This document shows positions 1-9,700 of a DNA stretch of 64,000 nucleotides, in pieces; positions within the stretch are counted from its first letter, which is position 1; each line of letters begins with the position of its first letter. Origin of the DNA: GCA-2733415 sp049614485 (GTDB lineage: Bacteria; Bacteroidota; Bacteroidia; Flavobacteriales; Flavobacteriaceae); contig JBMZDR010000004.1 of assembly GCA_049614485.1 (NCBI GenBank), forward strand, positions 60,322-124,321, given 5' to 3'. The notes beneath the pieces were generated by a model. That model did no database searches. It saw only the letters and a program-made list of their open reading frames with translations, and was not told where the DNA came from. Position numbers and translations under genes: made by a program.

Positions 1-246
1 TTAAAACATGCTTTTGTTAGTAGGGATAAAGGTCGTATTGTTTTAGAATTAAAAAAGATTACTAATGAAGATTTTGTAATGATTATTGGTGATAACGGTA
101 TTGGTTTTCAGCCGTTAATTAAATCTTCTGGTCTAGGAACAAAGCTTATTGAGATATTTTCTAGGCAATTAAATGGGGGCATTAAATTATTGGAAAAAGA
201 AGGGGCGTTTTATGAACTCAAATTTAAAGTGGAAAATGAAATATAA
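1..246 (+). CDS. Sensor histidine kinase, C-terminal end (partial)
   Basis: The window opens inside this gene, so only the last 81 codons are seen. They form the end of an HATPase_c domain. The reading begins with LKHAF, the tail of the N box, followed by the ATP-binding GDNGIGF box and an SGLGTKLIEIF segment. These match the same boxes of the next gene (LKHAF, SDNGSGI, NGLGTKLVSIF), so the two kinases are paralogues in tandem. The frame is open from base 1 and stops with TAA at 244-246. The N-terminal sensor and the histidine box lie outside the window. The signal sensed cannot be told. Confidence 0.85.
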   Translation, partial: LKHAFVSRDKGRIVLELKKITNEDFVMIIGDNGIGFQPLIKSSGLGTKLIEIFSRQLNGGIKLLEKEGAFYELKFKVENEI

Positions 247-337
247 AATATGCTAAACTATTATTACATTTGAATATGTTTTAGAAAAATAATAACAAGC
301 ATCAAACCACTGTAAAGATAGTTTCGTGATTAATAAT

Positions 338-1516
338 ATGCACACAAGTCATAGCTGGAGTAACAGATTCAAATTCACAATTTACACAATTGGTAAATTA
401 GCCTTTTTGATTCATGCAGCTCTTGTTTTGTTTTTTGCCTGTATAGGTGTTAAAGAAATGGTTGTGTACAATGTGCTTTCATCATTGTTTTTTATAGCTA
501 TGATGTACCTTGTAAAAAAGGAAGTAAGTGTCAAGATTATATTTTTCTTAATGTGTTTAGAGGTTGTTTTACATGCATATTTAAGTACTTATTACGTAGG
601 TTCAGAATGTAATTTTATTCTATTCATTTTTGTATTACCTTCAGTATTTCTGTTAAATCCTAAATGGGAAACATGGGAAAAAATACTTTTTTTTCTAAAC
701 ATAGCGTTGCTTTATTTGTTAAATATTGGTGTGTTTAAAACTCATGAGCCACAATATAAGTTAAACGAAAAATTAGTTTTTTATACAGAGGTGACACTGA
801 TACTAACTGTTGTTCTTATGATATTTATAGTAGTATCTTATTACACTAAATTGGTAAATACAAATGACGCAGCATTGAGAAAAGCGAATAAAAAACTTCA
901 AGCAAAAAACGAAGAAAAAAAATTAATTATAAAAGAGATTCATCACAGGATTAAAAATAACTTACAAGTCGTTATTAGTTTATTAAGGTTGCAAGCATCA
1001 AAAATAGATGATAATGATGTTGTAACGATGTTTAAAAACACTCAAAATAGAATTTTCTCTATGGCCTTATTGCATGAAAATCTATTACAAGAGTATGATT
1101 TGGAGTTTATAAATGCTCATGATCACTTTAAATACCTCTCAGAAAACCTGATTGACAGTTATGCGGTGGATAATAAGGTTGAGGTAGAAATAGCTATTGA
1201 AAACATAGAGTTTGCTATGCAAACATTAACACCTTTAGGGTTAATTTTGAATGAGCTTATAACCAATTCATTAAAACACGCTTTTAAACAAACTTCAAAA
1301 GGTAAAATTAGAATAGCATTAAAAGAAATAGAAGGTAAAAAATATGAACTTCTCGTTTCGGATAACGGTTCAGGTATCGTTTCTAAAACAAAATCTAATG
1401 GATTAGGAACTAAGCTAGTGTCTATTTTTGTAAAACAGTTAAACGGAACACTTGAGTTGACAACAAAAAACGGTACTGCCTATAAAATTATTTTTGAAGA
1501 GATAGAGCACACATAG
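338..1516 (+). CDS. Membrane sensor histidine kinase (HisKA_2 type)
   Basis: The first ~185 residues contain about six hydrophobic segments, so the sensor part is an integral membrane domain. A short coiled linker leads to a HisKA_2 dimerisation box, HHRIKNNLQ, at about residue 202. An HATPase_c domain follows with N box NELITNSLKHAF, G1 box SDNGSGI and a GLGTKL motif. It should autophosphorylate at the histidine box and pass phosphate to a response regulator, but none is encoded here. I chose ATG at 338 over an in-frame GTG at 326. It lies 91 bases after a paralogous kinase, so the pair probably arose by duplication. It converges on polA with only two bases between the stop codons. Confidence 0.88.
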   Translation: MHTSHSWSNRFKFTIYTIGKLAFLIHAALVLFFACIGVKEMVVYNVLSSLFFIAMMYLVKKEVSVKIIFFLMCLEVVLHAYLSTYYVGSECNFILFIFVLPSVFLLNPKWETWEKILFFLNIALLYLLNIGVFKTHEPQYKLNEKLVFYTEVTLILTVVLMIFIVVSYYTKLVNTNDAALRKANKKLQAKNEEKKLIIKEIHHRIKNNLQVVISLLRLQASKIDDNDVVTMFKNTQNRIFSMALLHENLLQEYDLEFINAHDHFKYLSENLIDSYAVDNKVEVEIAIENIEFAMQTLTPLGLILNELITNSLKHAFKQTSKGKIRIALKEIEGKKYELLVSDNGSGIVSKTKSNGLGTKLVSIFVKQLNGTLELTTKNGTAYKIIFEEIEHT

Positions 1517-1518
1517 CT

Positions 1519-4350
1519 TTAATGAGCTTCTAGCCAATTTTGACCTTCTCCCACTTCAACATCTAAAGGGACTAACATCTGAAATGCATTTTCCATTTCA
1601 TATTTAACCATTGCTTTTAAACGGTCTTCTTCGTTTTTAGCAACATCAAAAACCAATTCATCATGCACTTGAAGCAGCATTTTTGAAGTGTAATTCTCTG
1701 TTTTTAATTTTGAATGAATACGAATCATGGCTAATTTGATAATATCAGCAGCGCTCCCTTGAATTGGTGCGTTTACTGCATTGCGCTCATCACCAGCGCG
1801 CACAATAGCATTTTGTGAATTGATGTTTTTCAAATACCTCCGGCGGTTTGAAATAGTTTCTACGTAGCCATTATCTCTCGCTAGATCTACTTGATTGGAC
1901 ATGTAGGCTTTTAATTTCGGATAGGTTTTGTAATAGTTGTCAATCAGTTCTTTAGCTTCTTTACGAGATATTTTCTGTTGTTGTGCCAAAGTAAATGCGC
2001 CTTGTCCATAAATAATTCCGAAGTTTACAGCCTTGGCGTTACTACGTTGTTCACGTGTCACGTCTTCAAGTGGTACATCAAACACTTTTGCGGCTGTCGC
2101 AGCGTGAATATCATCTCCTTTAATAAAAGATTCAATCATGTTGTCATCTTCGCTTAAAGCGGCTATAATTCGCAATTCAATTTGAGAATAATCTGCAGCA
2201 ACTAAAATATGATTACCGTCTTTTGGGACGAAAGCTTTACGCACTTGGCGTCCACGTTCCGTTCTAATCGGGATGTTTTGTAAATTTGGGTTATTAGAAC
2301 TTAAACGCCCAGTAGCAGCAACGGCTTGATGGTAATCCGTGTGAATTCTGTTTGTCTTAGCGTTTACTTGGTTTGGTAAAGCATCAACATACGTGTTTTG
2401 TAATTTAATCAAACTTCGCCACGCTAAAATATCTTGTATAATTTGATGCTCATCTAATTTACTTAATACATCTTCAGATGTAGAATACTGCCCAGTTTTA
2501 GTTTTTTTAGGTTTGTCAACTAGTTTTAAATCTTCAAATAACACAACACCTAATTGTTTAGGGGATGCCAAATTAAACTCTTTATCTGCAGTTTTGTAAA
2601 TAGCAGTTTCTAATGCTTTAATATCTTTTGATAAATCATCAGATAAACTATTTAAAAATTCAACATCAACATTGATACCTTCTAATTCCATAGCGGTAAG
2701 CACAGGAACCAATGGCATTTCAATGTCATTAAATAACTTTTTAGTATCGGTTTCAATTAATTTTTCTTGAAACAATTGCTTTAACTGGAATGTCACATCT
2801 GCATCTTCTACGGCATATTCAGTTTGCTCGTTTAAAGGCACTGTTCTGAATGATTTCTGATTCTTACCTTTTTTACCAATCAAACTCTCTATAGAAATAG
2901 GTTGGTAATTCAAGTAAGTTTCAGATAACACATCCATATTATGACGCATGTCTGGATTGATTAAATAATGCGCCAACATGGTGTCAAATAATGGCCCATT
3001 AACTGGCATGTTATAGTTGTTTAAAACCTTAATATCATATTTGATGTTGTGCGCAATTTTTTCAATGTGTTCTGCTTCAAAAAATGGTCTGAATTCTTCA
3101 ATAAGTTCCTGAGTTTTTTCTTGATCTTCAGGAAACGGAATGTAATAGCCCTTGTTGGCTTCCCAAGAAAATGAAATCCCTACTAACTCAGCTTCAAAGG
3201 TGTTTAGGCTTGTTGTTTCCGTATCAAAACATACTGAAGTTTGCTTCGTTAATTGTTGAAGGAATAATTTTCTTGCAAAATCAGTGTCGATAAACTGATA
3301 CACATGTGGGGTGTTTTCTGCGGTTTTGTATCCTGAAACTATAGTGTTGTCTTCAGAATTAGTATTGCCGCCAAATAAAGAAAATTGCGACTCAGTTGAA
3401 GGTTTTGATTCGTTTTTAGCGCCTGTCTTTTCAGTAATTTCTACTGATTTATTAATGGCTTTTTCTAAGCCGTATATTTTTTCAAAGGTGGTTTGTAAAC
3501 GTCTAAATTCTAATTCTTGAAATAATGTAGTAACATCTTCGGCATTTGGTTTAGATACATAAAAGTCTTCTGCATTAAACTCAACAGGGCAATCTAGCAA
3601 TATGGTTGCTAGTTTTTTTGATAGTAATCCCAATTCTGCATTAGCTTCTACTTTTTCTTTCATTTTCCCTTTAAGGTCTGCGGTATTTGCTAAAAGATTT
3701 TCCATAGAGCCATAGGCTTTCAAGAATTTCTTAGCAGTTTTATCACCTACACCAGGTAAACCAGGAATATTGTCTACAGCATCTCCCATCATTCCCAAAT
3801 AGTCAATTACTTGTTCTGGGCGTTCAACTTCAAAACGTTCCTGTACTTCCGGTATTCCCCAAATTTCAATACCATTTCCCATTCTTGCAGGGCGATACAT
3901 AAAAATGTTTTCTGAAACCAATTGGGCAAAATCTTTATCAGGTGTTACCATGTACGTTGTAAAGCCTTCTTTTTCAGCTTTTTTGGCAAGAGTACCAATT
4001 AAGTCGTCAGCTTCAAACCCAGCGACTTCTATAATAGGAATGTGCATGGCTTTTAAAATATCTTGAATTATAGGTACGGCAATTTTTATTGCTTCGGGGG
4101 TTTCCTGACGGTTGTTTTTATATTCAGGAAACATGTCATTTCTTAAATCACTACCCCCTTTGTCAAAACAAACGGCTAAATATTCGGGTTTGTCTTTACG
4201 AAGTATTTCAAATAACGAGTTTGTAAAACCCATTACAGCAGAAACATCTTGACCTTTTGAATTAATTCTTGGGTTTTTAATAAGTGCATAATACCCACGA
4301 AAAATTAATGCAAATGCATCTAATAAAAATACTCTTTTTTCTGCCGACAT
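1519..4350 (-). CDS. polA: DNA polymerase I
   Basis: This 943-residue protein has all three domains of bacterial Pol I. The N-terminal 5'-3' flap exonuclease covers about residues 1-280. The 3'-5' proofreading domain begins with FDTETTSL near residue 375 and includes HNIKYDIKVL and YAVEDADVTF, so the DEDD carboxylates look intact. The polymerase domain carries motif A (ADYSQIELRI, near 720), motif B (KAVNFGIIYGQG, near 775) and motif C (QVHDELVF, near 895). The motif B phenylalanine is the residue that disfavours dideoxynucleotides in this family. It fills gaps in DNA repair and removes Okazaki primers. It is monocistronic, and its promoter region is shared with the divergent phosphoesterase gene. 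Confidence 0.98.
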   Translation of the reverse strand: MSAEKRVFLLDAFALIFRGYYALIKNPRINSKGQDVSAVMGFTNSLFEILRKDKPEYLAVCFDKGGSDLRNDMFPEYKNNRQETPEAIKIAVPIIQDILKAMHIPIIEVAGFEADDLIGTLAKKAEKEGFTTYMVTPDKDFAQLVSENIFMYRPARMGNGIEIWGIPEVQERFEVERPEQVIDYLGMMGDAVDNIPGLPGVGDKTAKKFLKAYGSMENLLANTADLKGKMKEKVEANAELGLLSKKLATILLDCPVEFNAEDFYVSKPNAEDVTTLFQELEFRRLQTTFEKIYGLEKAINKSVEITEKTGAKNESKPSTESQFSLFGGNTNSEDNTIVSGYKTAENTPHVYQFIDTDFARKLFLQQLTKQTSVCFDTETTSLNTFEAELVGISFSWEANKGYYIPFPEDQEKTQELIEEFRPFFEAEHIEKIAHNIKYDIKVLNNYNMPVNGPLFDTMLAHYLINPDMRHNMDVLSETYLNYQPISIESLIGKKGKNQKSFRTVPLNEQTEYAVEDADVTFQLKQLFQEKLIETDTKKLFNDIEMPLVPVLTAMELEGINVDVEFLNSLSDDLSKDIKALETAIYKTADKEFNLASPKQLGVVLFEDLKLVDKPKKTKTGQYSTSEDVLSKLDEHQIIQDILAWRSLIKLQNTYVDALPNQVNAKTNRIHTDYHQAVAATGRLSSNNPNLQNIPIRTERGRQVRKAFVPKDGNHILVAADYSQIELRIIAALSEDDNMIESFIKGDDIHAATAAKVFDVPLEDVTREQRSNAKAVNFGIIYGQGAFTLAQQQKISRKEAKELIDNYYKTYPKLKAYMSNQVDLARDNGYVETISNRRRYLKNINSQNAIVRAGDERNAVNAPIQGSAADIIKLAMIRIHSKLKTENYTSKMLLQVHDELVFDVAKNEEDRLKAMVKYEMENAFQMLVPLDVEVGEGQNWLEAH

Positions 4351-4449
4351 AATTGAAAAATTGAATTTAGAAAGGTAAAAATATAAAAACCAATTGAGTA
4401 ATAGTTGTTAAATTTTATGGAATTGAAATCCAAGTGACAATCAAATTAG

Positions 4450-4457
4450 TACCTTTG
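4450..4457 (+). promoter_or_regulatory. Candidate -7 box TACCTTTG
   Basis: The octamer matches the Bacteroidota -7 consensus TAnnTTTG and lies 16 bases before the phosphoesterase ATG. A TTG at 4423-4425 could be the -33 element, although its 24-base spacing is slightly long. Confidence 0.45.
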
Positions 4458-4473
4458 ATGAAAATCATAAAAA

Positions 4474-5709
4474 ATGTCAAGATTTTACGTCGCTTTATTT
4501 ATAATGTCAGTTATTTTTCTTGCTGTAGAGCTTTATGCATTCCAAGCATTTAAAGTACTTTCTAAAGATAGATTGTATCGTTGGGTATGGATCGTAATTT
4601 CTCTGCTGGTTTATGTTCCATTCTTTATTGTTTTTTTGACATACTCAAGAGAAAATGGGCAAACAAAAGGATTTCAATATGCATTTTCGTTACTACTAGT
4701 ATTCTTATTGCCTAAAGTTATTTTAGTAGTAACTATGTTTGGGGAAGATGTATATAGACTTTTAGTTAAAGGTGTAAGAGTGATAGGTAGTTCTGAAGTG
4801 ACATCTATGCCGAGCAGACGAAAATTCATTGCGCAATTAGCACTAGGATTAGCTGCGATACCTTTTGCTTCATTTCTATATGGTGTAACTAAAGGGAAAT
4901 ACAACTTTAAAGTATTAAAATACGAACTAGAATTTGATGATTTACCAGAAGCTTTTGATGGCTTTACAATGACGCAAATTTCGGATATTCATTCGGGGAG
5001 TTTTACAGATAAAAATAGAGTGCAATACGCTTTAGATTTGGTAAAGGAGCAAGAGTCAGATTTGTTATTGTTTACAGGAGATATTGTGAATAATAAAGCA
5101 GAAGAAATGGACGGTTTTATCGATATGTTTTCTGAATTGAAAGCGCCATATGGACAGTTTTCAATTTTAGGAAATCACGACTATGGTGATTACGCAGATT
5201 GGAAAACAAAAGCTGATAAAAAGGCAAATTTCGAAGCAATTAAAAGTATTCATAAAAAAATTGGGTTTGATTTATTACTAAACGAATCTCGTTTTATTCA
5301 AAAGGGCGACCAAAAATTAGCACTTGTAGGTGTTGAGAATTGGGGGAAAGGTTGGAAACAAGTAGGTGATTTAGTAAAAGCTTCAGAACAAGTTCATCAA
5401 AAGGATTTTAAGATTTTAATGAGTCACGATCCATCACATTGGGAATATCAAGTAAAAAATAATGATTTTAATTACCAACTTACCTTAAGTGGTCATACGC
5501 ATGGTTTGCAAATGGGAATTGAAATTCCTGGTTTTATCAAATGGAGCCCGTCAAGTTTTATATACAAGCAATGGGCAGGTTTGTATGAAGAGTTCGGACG
5601 TTATGTAAACGTCAACAGAGGGTTTGGGTTTCATGGTTTTGCAGGACGTGTAGGTATCTGGCCAGAAATTACGGTGATAAAACTTAAAAAGCGCACCGAA
5701 TCTGTATAG
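4474..5709 (+). CDS. Membrane-anchored metallophosphoesterase
   Basis: The first ~105 residues contain three or more transmembrane helices. They are followed by a basic SRRKFI motif and another hydrophobic stretch (about residues 113-132). The catalytic calcineurin-like domain then begins. Its metal-binding blocks are SDIHSG (near 171), TGDIVNN, GNHDYGDY (near 232), SHDP and SGHTHG (near 340). It should hydrolyse a phosphoester with a two-metal centre on the outer face of the inner membrane. Relatives of the YaeI/YkuE type act on lipid precursors such as UDP-diacylglucosamine, but the substrate cannot be read from this sequence. The SRRKFI segment resembles a twin-arginine signal sitting after membrane helices. 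The gene stands alone and is divergent from polA. Confidence 0.88.
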   Translation: MSRFYVALFIMSVIFLAVELYAFQAFKVLSKDRLYRWVWIVISLLVYVPFFIVFLTYSRENGQTKGFQYAFSLLLVFLLPKVILVVTMFGEDVYRLLVKGVRVIGSSEVTSMPSRRKFIAQLALGLAAIPFASFLYGVTKGKYNFKVLKYELEFDDLPEAFDGFTMTQISDIHSGSFTDKNRVQYALDLVKEQESDLLLFTGDIVNNKAEEMDGFIDMFSELKAPYGQFSILGNHDYGDYADWKTKADKKANFEAIKSIHKKIGFDLLLNESRFIQKGDQKLALVGVENWGKGWKQVGDLVKASEQVHQKDFKILMSHDPSHWEYQVKNNDFNYQLTLSGHTHGLQMGIEIPGFIKWSPSSFIYKQWAGLYEEFGRYVNVNRGFGFHGFAGRVGIWPEITVIKLKKRTESV

Positions 5710-5760
5710 TTATTTTTTTCGTATCTTAGAAGTTAGCTAACTATTCTAAAATATGATACT

Positions 5761-6057
5761 ATGTCTAAATTTGGGGAATTAATTGATGTTTCTGTTCCAG
5801 TATTATTAGATTTTTATACCGATTGGAATGAACATTCAGTAGCCATGCATCCTGTAATGCGTAGTGTAGCATCTACTTTAGGTGATGCTGTAAAAGTGAT
5901 AAAGATTGATGTTGATAAAAACCCGCAATTAGCTGAAGCGCTTCGTGTAAAAGGGTTACCAACACTAATGATATACAAGTTAGGAGAAATGAAATGGCGT
6001 CAGTCAGGAGAGCAAGATGCTGATACATTAATTGATTTAATTAATGAGTATGTTTAA
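5761..6057 (+). CDS. Thioredoxin-fold protein lacking the CxxC site
   Basis: The 98-residue protein has the complete thioredoxin pattern: an LLDFYTDW strand near residue 15, a KVIKIDVDKNPQLAE segment, and GLPTLMIY with the cis-proline. The active-site WCGPC is replaced by WNEHS, and no cysteine occurs anywhere in the protein. It therefore cannot do thiol-disulfide exchange and is more likely a binding or chaperone-like protein. There is no signal peptide, so it is cytoplasmic. Its TAA stop overlaps the stop of the convergent deacetylase gene in the bases TTAA. Confidence 0.85.
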   Translation: MSKFGELIDVSVPVLLDFYTDWNEHSVAMHPVMRSVASTLGDAVKVIKIDVDKNPQLAEALRVKGLPTLMIYKLGEMKWRQSGEQDADTLIDLINEYV

Positions 6058-6728
6058 ACAGGAATTGCTTGAAAGGTGTATCCTTTTTTAGAGAAATGAT
6101 CTAAAGTTTTTGGCAGTACGTATTTTAAATTTTCAAAGGCTTTTACACTATCATGACATACAATAATACTTCCGTTTGTAGTGTTTTTTAAAATGTTGTC
6201 TAAACATTTTTCAGGTGTGATAGATTGGTCAAAATCAGCGCTTAACACATCCCACATGATGATTTTAAACCCTTTTTTTTGTAGGTTTTTTGTGGTTTTC
6301 ATTTTTATTTTACCATATGGCGGACGGAACAATTGGTTTGAGTTTTTTCCAACATGTAATTTGAGCACTTCATGAGTTTGCTCAACATCTTCTACATAAG
6401 TTTTACCAGAAACTTTCCAGTTATTCAAATGATGATTGGTGTGGTTGCCTACGGTATGTCCAGAAAGAATGATCTTCTTTAAAATATTTGGGTGACCTAT
6501 TATGTTTTTACCAATGCAAAAAAACGTAGCCTTAGCATTGTAGTAATTCAGCTGACTTAATACCCAATCTGTAATTTCAGGAGTAGGCCCATCATCAAAA
6601 GTTAAATAAATAGTTTTATTGTCAGTTGGAATATCCCAAACAAGTTTTGGGAACATACGTTTAATTATATTAGGTGTTTTAACAAAATATAGCATAGACT
6701 TAAAGATACAATAAAAGATATTGAACAA
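6054..6728 (-). CDS. Polysaccharide deacetylase (NodB domain)
   Basis: This 224-residue protein is a carbohydrate esterase family 4 domain. It has the catalytic and metal-binding TFDDGPTPE near residue 43, the HTVGNHTNHH histidine pair, the FRPPYGK motif and a C-terminal IIVCHDS histidine motif. Such enzymes remove acetyl groups from N-acetylated sugars in peptidoglycan or other cell-surface glycans. The N-terminus is hydrophobic and short but is not a clear signal peptide, so the site of action is unsure. It lies 67 bases downstream of the DUF2723 gene on the same strand, with a strong inverted repeat between them. Confidence 0.9.
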   Translation of the reverse strand: MFNIFYCIFKSMLYFVKTPNIIKRMFPKLVWDIPTDNKTIYLTFDDGPTPEITDWVLSQLNYYNAKATFFCIGKNIIGHPNILKKIILSGHTVGNHTNHHLNNWKVSGKTYVEDVEQTHEVLKLHVGKNSNQLFRPPYGKIKMKTTKNLQKKGFKIIMWDVLSADFDQSITPEKCLDNILKNTTNGSIIVCHDSVKAFENLKYVLPKTLDHFSKKGYTFQAIPV

Positions 6729-6731
6729 TAA

Positions 6732-6778
6732 AGATTCCTTATAAAATCTTATAAGCTAAGATGTTTTATAAGGAATCT
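6732..6778. repeat. 15-bp perfect inverted repeat between deacetylase and DUF2723 genes
   Basis: AGATTCCTTATAAAA at 6732-6746 is exactly complementary to 6764-6778. The 17-base loop contains the palindrome CTTATAAG. No T-run follows the stem on the minus strand, so it is not a textbook terminator. It may be a processing or attenuation site in the DUF2723-deacetylase transcript. Confidence 0.7.
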
Positions 6779-6795
6779 AATGTAATTAACTGAAG

Positions 6796-9700
6796 TTATA
6801 AATTTGGTTTTTCAGTTGTGTTCAGTAAAGAATCATCTTGATCTTCAGGCATAAAAAAGGCTTCTAATTGATCTAATTTATCATCAAAAATTGCTTTTTC
6901 TTTCTGGAAGAAAATACTGTCTTCGTGCTTGTCAATAATACGTAATAGTTTCTTGTAGTCTGTAATATCCATTAGGACTTGTTCGGCATAGCTGTACATT
7001 TGTTCTTCACTCATATTACTAGCCGCGTCTAAGTTGCGTTGTACTTTGGATGTTTCTAATAAGTACAATTGTCGCGCTTCCTTGCGTAAGTCTGCCTTGT
7101 ATAAGCCTTCAATCAATCGGTCTAAACTAATGCCGTAATTAATACGTTGCATTAAAGGTTTAAACGGTTTTATGGCGTTTAAATAGTAGGGTATTTCGGT
7201 TTTAATAATACTGATATCCTTATTCTCTATTCCTGTAATAATGATGGTTTTGTAACGCTCTAAATCGGTTAATATATCATCTGCAATTACTGCTTGTTCT
7301 TCAATAGGTAAACTAGCGTAGTAATTTAAATGATCTTTATACATGTGTCCTAAATCATTAAATACTTTACGAGCTTTTTGAGGTTTGTTAATTTGATAGT
7401 ACCCCGCAATAAATGGTTCTACTAAGGTGTATAGTTTAAATTTATTTACCGGCATTTTCTCCATAGCCAAGTCAAGTAAATTTTCTGCTTTGTCAAATTT
7501 TTTCTCGTCGATTAATTTTTCGGTTACACGTGCGATACTTGCTCTGTAACTAAAGGCATTAGTTCGTGTTTCAACATCATGGTAAATGTCATCACTACCA
7601 GAATTACCCCAATCCCAAGCCATTATTTTTTTATAGGCCGAATCACTATCAATGAATCCCATATCAAACGGATTTTCTTTAGTAATAGGTGAATGAATAG
7701 GGACTAATTTATAAACTAAACCATCATATTGTAAATAGTCTTTTAGCCAAATAAATTCAGCAGGATCATTACTTCCTCCAGAAAAATAAATAGGACGTTT
7801 CCAGTTATTGTTTGCTAAAATATCAAGCATTAACAATTGGTTTTTACCTAATTGGTCATTTTTGATATGTAAATACATGTCCGACACAATTTCTCCAGCA
7901 TGTTTTTGAGGTACAATGTTGTTTTTTAGTACTGCTTGTTTATCTACAGGAACACGAATGTTTTTAGTAGGGTATGTATTGTATTTCTGACCACTTTGCA
8001 TTTCAACCATAACTTCTTCTTTATCTAAAGCAATGAAGTCTATTAGTCTTTTTATACTAATGGTGTCTTTTGTGCGTTCTTGAAATAATGTGGCATCACG
8101 TGTACCCCATCTGTATTGGTTATGATTTAATTGTGATGGAATAGGGTCGCTTTCGTACGCTTTCTTTTTCATTTGGTCAATATACCAATCAGTAGCTAGT
8201 AAGCTTGTATTGATAACTCTAACATCTGTTCTGTGTCCTTCAATTTCTTGCAAATACCATAACGCAAAGGTGTCATTATCACCAATTGTAAATAATATAG
8301 CATTTTCCTGGCACGAATCTAAATAGGCTTTTGCCATAGACTGAGCAGTGTATTTATTAGATCTGTCATGGTCATCCCAATTTTGATTGGCTAATAAAAA
8401 GGGTACTGCTAAAAAGGTAACTGCTGTCACTAAAGGTGCGGTTATTTTTGGGGTTAAATATTTTTTTAAACCTTCATACAAACTCAATACTCCTATACCA
8501 ATCCAGATTGCGAATACGTAAAAAGATCCAACTACGGAATAATCACGTTCACGAGGTTCAAATGGTCTTACATTTGTATACACTTGTATTGCTAACCCTG
8601 TGAATAGGAAAAACACTAATAGTACCCAAAACAATTTTAAATCTTTTTTAGCAACAAATAATAAACCAATAACTCCTAAAATAAAAGGTAAGAAAAAGTA
8701 GGTGTTACGTCCCTTGTTGTCTTTAATGTCTTTTGGTAGGTTTTCTTGAGATATGCCTAAAAGAACATGATCTATAAAGTCAATACCGCTAATCCAATTA
8801 CCGTTATTGTTGTATTTCCCTTGAATATCATCTTGTCTTCCAGTAAAATTCCACATGAAATAACGCACATACATATAACCTAATTGGTATTCAAATAAAA
8901 ATCTAAAATTTTCAAGAGCTGTAGGCTTACTAACATTGATGTATTGTCTAAATTTATTTAGAAATTCTAATTGTTCTTCACTATTCAGATAGCCTTCTTT
9001 AACATCGTTATTAAATTCTGCAACTATTTGTTGGAGTTCCTTTTTTCCAAAGAATTCTGATTTTACTGAAACTTCAACGTTCATGAAGTCCAAATAGCGC
9101 TCTGCGTTTGCTTGGCTCCACATTCGTGGTAAAACAGTTTCGTGTTCTGGATTAGAGTTAAATGATGCGTTTTTATAATTGTTTACAATAATGTATTTCC
9201 CTAGTTTTTTGTCCTGTTCGTATTTAGGTTTGTCATCTTTGTACGGGTTATTAGGATTTAAGTCTGCGTATTGATCAGTAAATTGCGGCCCATATAAAAA
9301 CGGATTGTATCCGTATTGTTCTAAATTGTAATAGGCTAATAATTCTCTAGCGTTATTCGGGTTGTTTTCATTGATGGTAGTTCCGGCGTTTGCACGTATA
9401 GGCAACATAATCCAAGATGAAAACCCAATACAAATAAACAGAATACATAAGGTGAGTGTATTGGCGTTTACATAGCCGTTTTTACGCGTGAAAGTTAATG
9501 CGTAATAAAACGCAGCAATAATTAACAAAAATGCAATGATAGAACCTGAATGGAAAGGTAACCCTAAGCCATTAACTACAGATACTTCCATCCATCCGAA
9601 GAATTTTAAAGCGTTTGGAAGTAACAATTTGAAGAGCAACAATAATACAGCAACAGCAGAAATGTTAGCAATTATAAAATTCTTTACTGTAACAGTTTTA

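Noticed and set aside
1..1516. One histidine kinase split by a frameshift
   Set aside because: The first part ends with a full HATPase domain, and the second has its own sensor, histidine box and HATPase domain, so there are two genes.
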